NCBI GenBank assembly: GCA_023300375.1
Contig: JALZWO010000042.1
Coordinates: 1-63,809, forward strand
DNA: 63,809 bases
Direction of reading: 5' to 3'
From: Granulosicoccus sp.
Lineage (GTDB): Bacteria > Pseudomonadota > Gammaproteobacteria > Granulosicoccales > Granulosicoccaceae
The first letter of the stretch is position 1. Each line of letters opens with the position of its first letter. The notes under the pieces are model-generated. The model was not told where the DNA came from and did no database searches. It was given only the letters and a program-made list of their open reading frames with translations. The position numbers and the translations under genes are program-made. Below, in pieces: positions 61,742-63,809 of this stretch.

Positions 61742-63403
61742 ATGAGTACAGAAGAAGCAAGAGAGTCGATGGAGTTCGATGTAGTCATCGTTGGTGCCGG
61801 GCCTGCTGGCTTGGCAACAGCCTGCAAACTCATGCAAATCGCGCAAGCAACAGAGCAAGAAATCAGTGTTGTAGTCCTGGAGAAAGGCTCTGAGGTGGGC
61901 GCGCACATTCTCTCAGGTGCCGTTATCGAACCCCGTGCACTCAACGAGCTCTTTCCTGACTGGAAAGAGGATGGCGCACCCCTAGAGACAGCGGTGACGC
62001 GCGACGACATTATGTTTTTCACCAGCGCGACAAAATCCGTGAAAATCCCGGCGTTGCTGTCGCCCAAAACTATGCATAACGATGGCAACTACGTGGCAAG
62101 TCTGGGCAACCTGACCCGTTGGCTGGGAGAGAAAGCGGAAGCCCTAGGCGTAGAAATTTTCCCAGGGTTTGCAGCTGCCGAAATTTTGTATCACGAAGAC
62201 GGTCGTGTACGCGGTGTGGCAACAGGCGACATGGGACTCGATATCAACGGCCAACCGAAAGACAGCCATGAACGCGGCATGGAGTTACACGCCAAGTACA
62301 CTATTTTTTCTGAAGGTTGCCGTGGTCATCTGGGCAAGCAGCTCATATCAAAATTCAAACTTGATGAAGGCAAATCGCCACAGCACTACGGCATTGGCAT
62401 TAAAGAATTGTGGCAAATCGATCCCGACAAACACGAGCCAGGCGTTGTAGTGCATGGCGCAGGTTGGCCTTTGTCAGAGACCAAGACGACCGGTGGCGCT
62501 TTCATGTACCACCTAGAGAACAATCAAGTGGTTGTTGGCCTCATCATCGATCTCAATTACTCCAACCCTCATTTAAGTACCTTCGATGAATTTCAGAGAT
62601 TCAAGCAGCACCCAGTCATTAAAGACGTATTAACAGGGGGAGAGAGGGTCAGCTATGGTGCTCGCGCCATTGTTAAAGGCGGCTTGAACTCATTGCCCAA
62701 GATGAGCATGCCGGGCGCTTTGCTCGTGGGCTGTGATGCAGGCACGCTAAATTTTGCCAAGATCAAAGGCACGCACACCGCCATGAAGTCTGGCATGGTG
62801 GCAGCAGAAACTATTGCCGCAGCTTTAGCCAAAGGCGATGACGGGCGAGAGCTTACCGAATACAACGATGCATTTTTGCAAAGCTGGGCAGGTGAAGAAC
62901 TCACCAGCTCAAGAAATTGGGGGCCAGCGTTACATAAATTTGGCATGTACCTCGGTGGTGCGTACAACTACATCGATCAGAATTTTTTCAAAGGCAAACT
63001 GCCGTTCAACTTTAGAGACGATAAGGCAGACCACGATTGCCTCTTGCCTGCTAAAGATTGTGCCAAGCCCGACTACCCTAGGCCTGATGGGAAAATCTCC
63101 TTTGATAAGCCTACTTCTGTATTTTTGTCGAACACGAACCATGAAGACAACCAACCGGTGCATTTGCAATTATTAGATAGCGAGGTACCCATGCAAATCA
63201 ACTTACCGACATACGATGAGCCTGCTCAACGCTATTGCCCTGTGGGTGTGTATGAAGTGGTGGTTGAAGATGATGTACCGCACTTGCAAATTAACTCGCA
63301 GAACTGCATTCACTGTAAAACGTGCGACATAAAAGACCCAAGCCAGAATATTAATTGGGTGGTACCTGAAGGTGGCGGCGGCCCTAACTACCCAAATATG
63401 TAA
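61742..63403 (+). CDS. electron transfer flavoprotein-ubiquinone oxidoreductase
   Basis: Passes electrons from ETF to ubiquinone, linking acyl-CoA and choline-derived dehydrogenases to the respiratory chain at the inner membrane. The 553-residue protein has an N-terminal FAD fold 'VVIVGAGPAGLATA' (about 14-27), the typical 'EKGSEVGAHILSGAVIEPRAL' (in part), 'GCDAGTLNFAKIKGTHTAMKSG' (in part), and the C-terminal 4Fe-4S site: 'YCPVGVYEV' and 'NCIHCKTCDIKDP'. It follows the RNase gene by 56 nt. No etfAB genes are in the window. Confidence 0.95.
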   Translation: MSTEEARESMEFDVVIVGAGPAGLATACKLMQIAQATEQEISVVVLEKGSEVGAHILSGAVIEPRALNELFPDWKEDGAPLETAVTRDDIMFFTSATKSVKIPALLSPKTMHNDGNYVASLGNLTRWLGEKAEALGVEIFPGFAAAEILYHEDGRVRGVATGDMGLDINGQPKDSHERGMELHAKYTIFSEGCRGHLGKQLISKFKLDEGKSPQHYGIGIKELWQIDPDKHEPGVVVHGAGWPLSETKTTGGAFMYHLENNQVVVGLIIDLNYSNPHLSTFDEFQRFKQHPVIKDVLTGGERVSYGARAIVKGGLNSLPKMSMPGALLVGCDAGTLNFAKIKGTHTAMKSGMVAAETIAAALAKGDDGRELTEYNDAFLQSWAGEELTSSRNWGPALHKFGMYLGGAYNYIDQNFFKGKLPFNFRDDKADHDCLLPAKDCAKPDYPRPDGKISFDKPTSVFLSNTNHEDNQPVHLQLLDSEVPMQINLPTYDEPAQRYCPVGVYEVVVEDDVPHLQINSQNCIHCKTCDIKDPSQNINWVVPEGGGGPNYPNM

Positions 63404-63431
63404 ACGGCCTATAACCGCTGTTTGACGATAC

Positions 63432-63474
63432 CTTGGTGCAGCATAATGTTCCTGCCCTTTTATGCAGCACCAAG
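63432..63474. repeat. long imperfect inverted repeat after the ETF-QO gene
   Basis: Two 15-nt arms, 63432-63446 (CTTGGTGCAGCATAA) and 63460-63474, pair with one mismatch around a 13-nt loop. No T tract follows on either strand. It may work as a transcription terminator without T tract, as an mRNA 3' stabiliser, or be a repetitive palindromic element. Confidence 0.55.
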
Positions 63475-63513
63475 ACATAACACTTCATACCAACGAAATT
63501 GCAAACCTACACC

Positions 63514-63809
63514 ATGAATATCCTCAACAATCCACATCGTGGTGTCGGCATACCCTCTTTGGGCGTACAACAAGCCTCTAAAGTATCAGGCAATGTGGGT
63601 GCCGTACGCACTTTATTACAAGTCTGCCCCGTTGCTTTCGCCTCCCCGCTGGTAGATTGCTCCTCTCTGGCGAAAAATCTGGGCCTGCACGCGCTGCACA
63701 TCAAAGATGAGCGAGAGCGTATGGGCTTAGGCAGCTTCAAATCACTGGGGGCCACCTACGCTATTGCCAAGGCGGCTGTTGCAGCCAATGGCGGCCAGAT
63801 AGGCGAGCC
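63514..63809 (+). CDS. dpaL: diaminopropionate ammonia-lyase (N-terminal part, runs off the window)
   Basis: An ATG at 63514 opens a frame that continues past the last base, 98 codons seen. 'HIKDERERMGLGSFKSLGATYAIAK' (in part) matches the family's PLP-lysine site, and the order 'SPLVDCSSLAKNLGL' before it fits DpaL/YgeX, a PLP enzyme that turns 2,3-diaminopropionate into pyruvate and ammonia. A fold-type II relative such as threonine dehydratase is possible but the 'DERERMGLGSFK' stretch favours DpaL. No strong ribosome-binding site is seen. Confidence 0.75.
   Translation, partial: MNILNNPHRGVGIPSLGVQQASKVSGNVGAVRTLLQVCPVAFASPLVDCSSLAKNLGLHALHIKDERERMGLGSFKSLGATYAIAKAAVAANGGQIGE

Overview
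The window looks like chromosomal DNA of a free-living, probably marine gammaproteobacterium. The basis is the gene set: CsrA, SbmA, fused RlmKL, SohB, an FkpA/Mip-type FKBP, long-form ArgG, MnmH plus a SelD fusion, and a choline-O-sulfate to betaine pathway typical of marine and plant-associated bacteria. A Granulosicoccus/Arenicella-like lineage is a guess only. I saw no rRNA, tRNA, CRISPR array, insertion sequence or prophage. Coding density is very high, and many neighbours overlap by 1-14 nt. GTG and TTG starts are common, so several starts given here were chosen from Shine-Dalgarno spacing or stop/start overlaps.

Layout. 1-1.6 kb: tail of a YlqF-type ribosome GTPase, a small lipoprotein and a secreted FKBP. 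1.6-7.3 kb (minus): ettA, upp, betC (choline sulfatase), betA (choline dehydrogenase). 7.4-14.4 kb: sbmA, gamma carbonic anhydrase, a HAMP membrane protein, a DMT exporter, and alkB behind an NDP-forming acyl-CoA synthetase. 14.4-22.2 kb: an amidohydrolase, two secreted proteins of unknown function, an unusual pilin-domain/ankyrin-repeat fusion and an M16 peptidase. 22.2-27.5 kb: csrA, a histone-H1-like repeat protein, and an overlapping pair made of a Cas4-like nuclease/XPD-type helicase and a FAN1-type VRR-NUC nuclease. 27.6-36.5 kb: periplasmic GPx-like peroxidase, DUF3429, flavin reductase, lysine-forming saccharopine dehydrogenase, LpxR-like protein, then argG-mnmH-selD. 36.6-47.8 kb (minus): a BMP-type nucleoside ABC importer, a nucleoside hydrolase and ribokinase, with a KefC-type antiporter, a glutamine amidotransferase and an Ig-like lipoprotein between them. 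47.9-56.3 kb: DUF1289, a HAD dehalogenase, a thioesterase, a three-gene membrane/Hpt/REC-PAS-GGDEF-EAL operon, a CaiB-type CoA-transferase and an FN3-GH16 secreted glycosidase. 56.5-63.8 kb: sohB, rlmKL, an MBL/beta-CASP RNase, ETF-QO and the start of a diaminopropionate ammonia-lyase.

Together the genes suggest a marine heterotroph that scavenges choline sulfate and nucleosides: ABC importer, then hydrolase, then ribokinase, with Upp for uracil. It also has selenium-dependent tRNA modification, alkylation and crosslink repair, c-di-GMP signalling and polysaccharide degradation. The least ordinary items are the pilin-ankyrin fusion, the nuclease-helicase/FAN1 pair, and the Hpt operon whose receiver has lost its phosphoacceptor aspartate.
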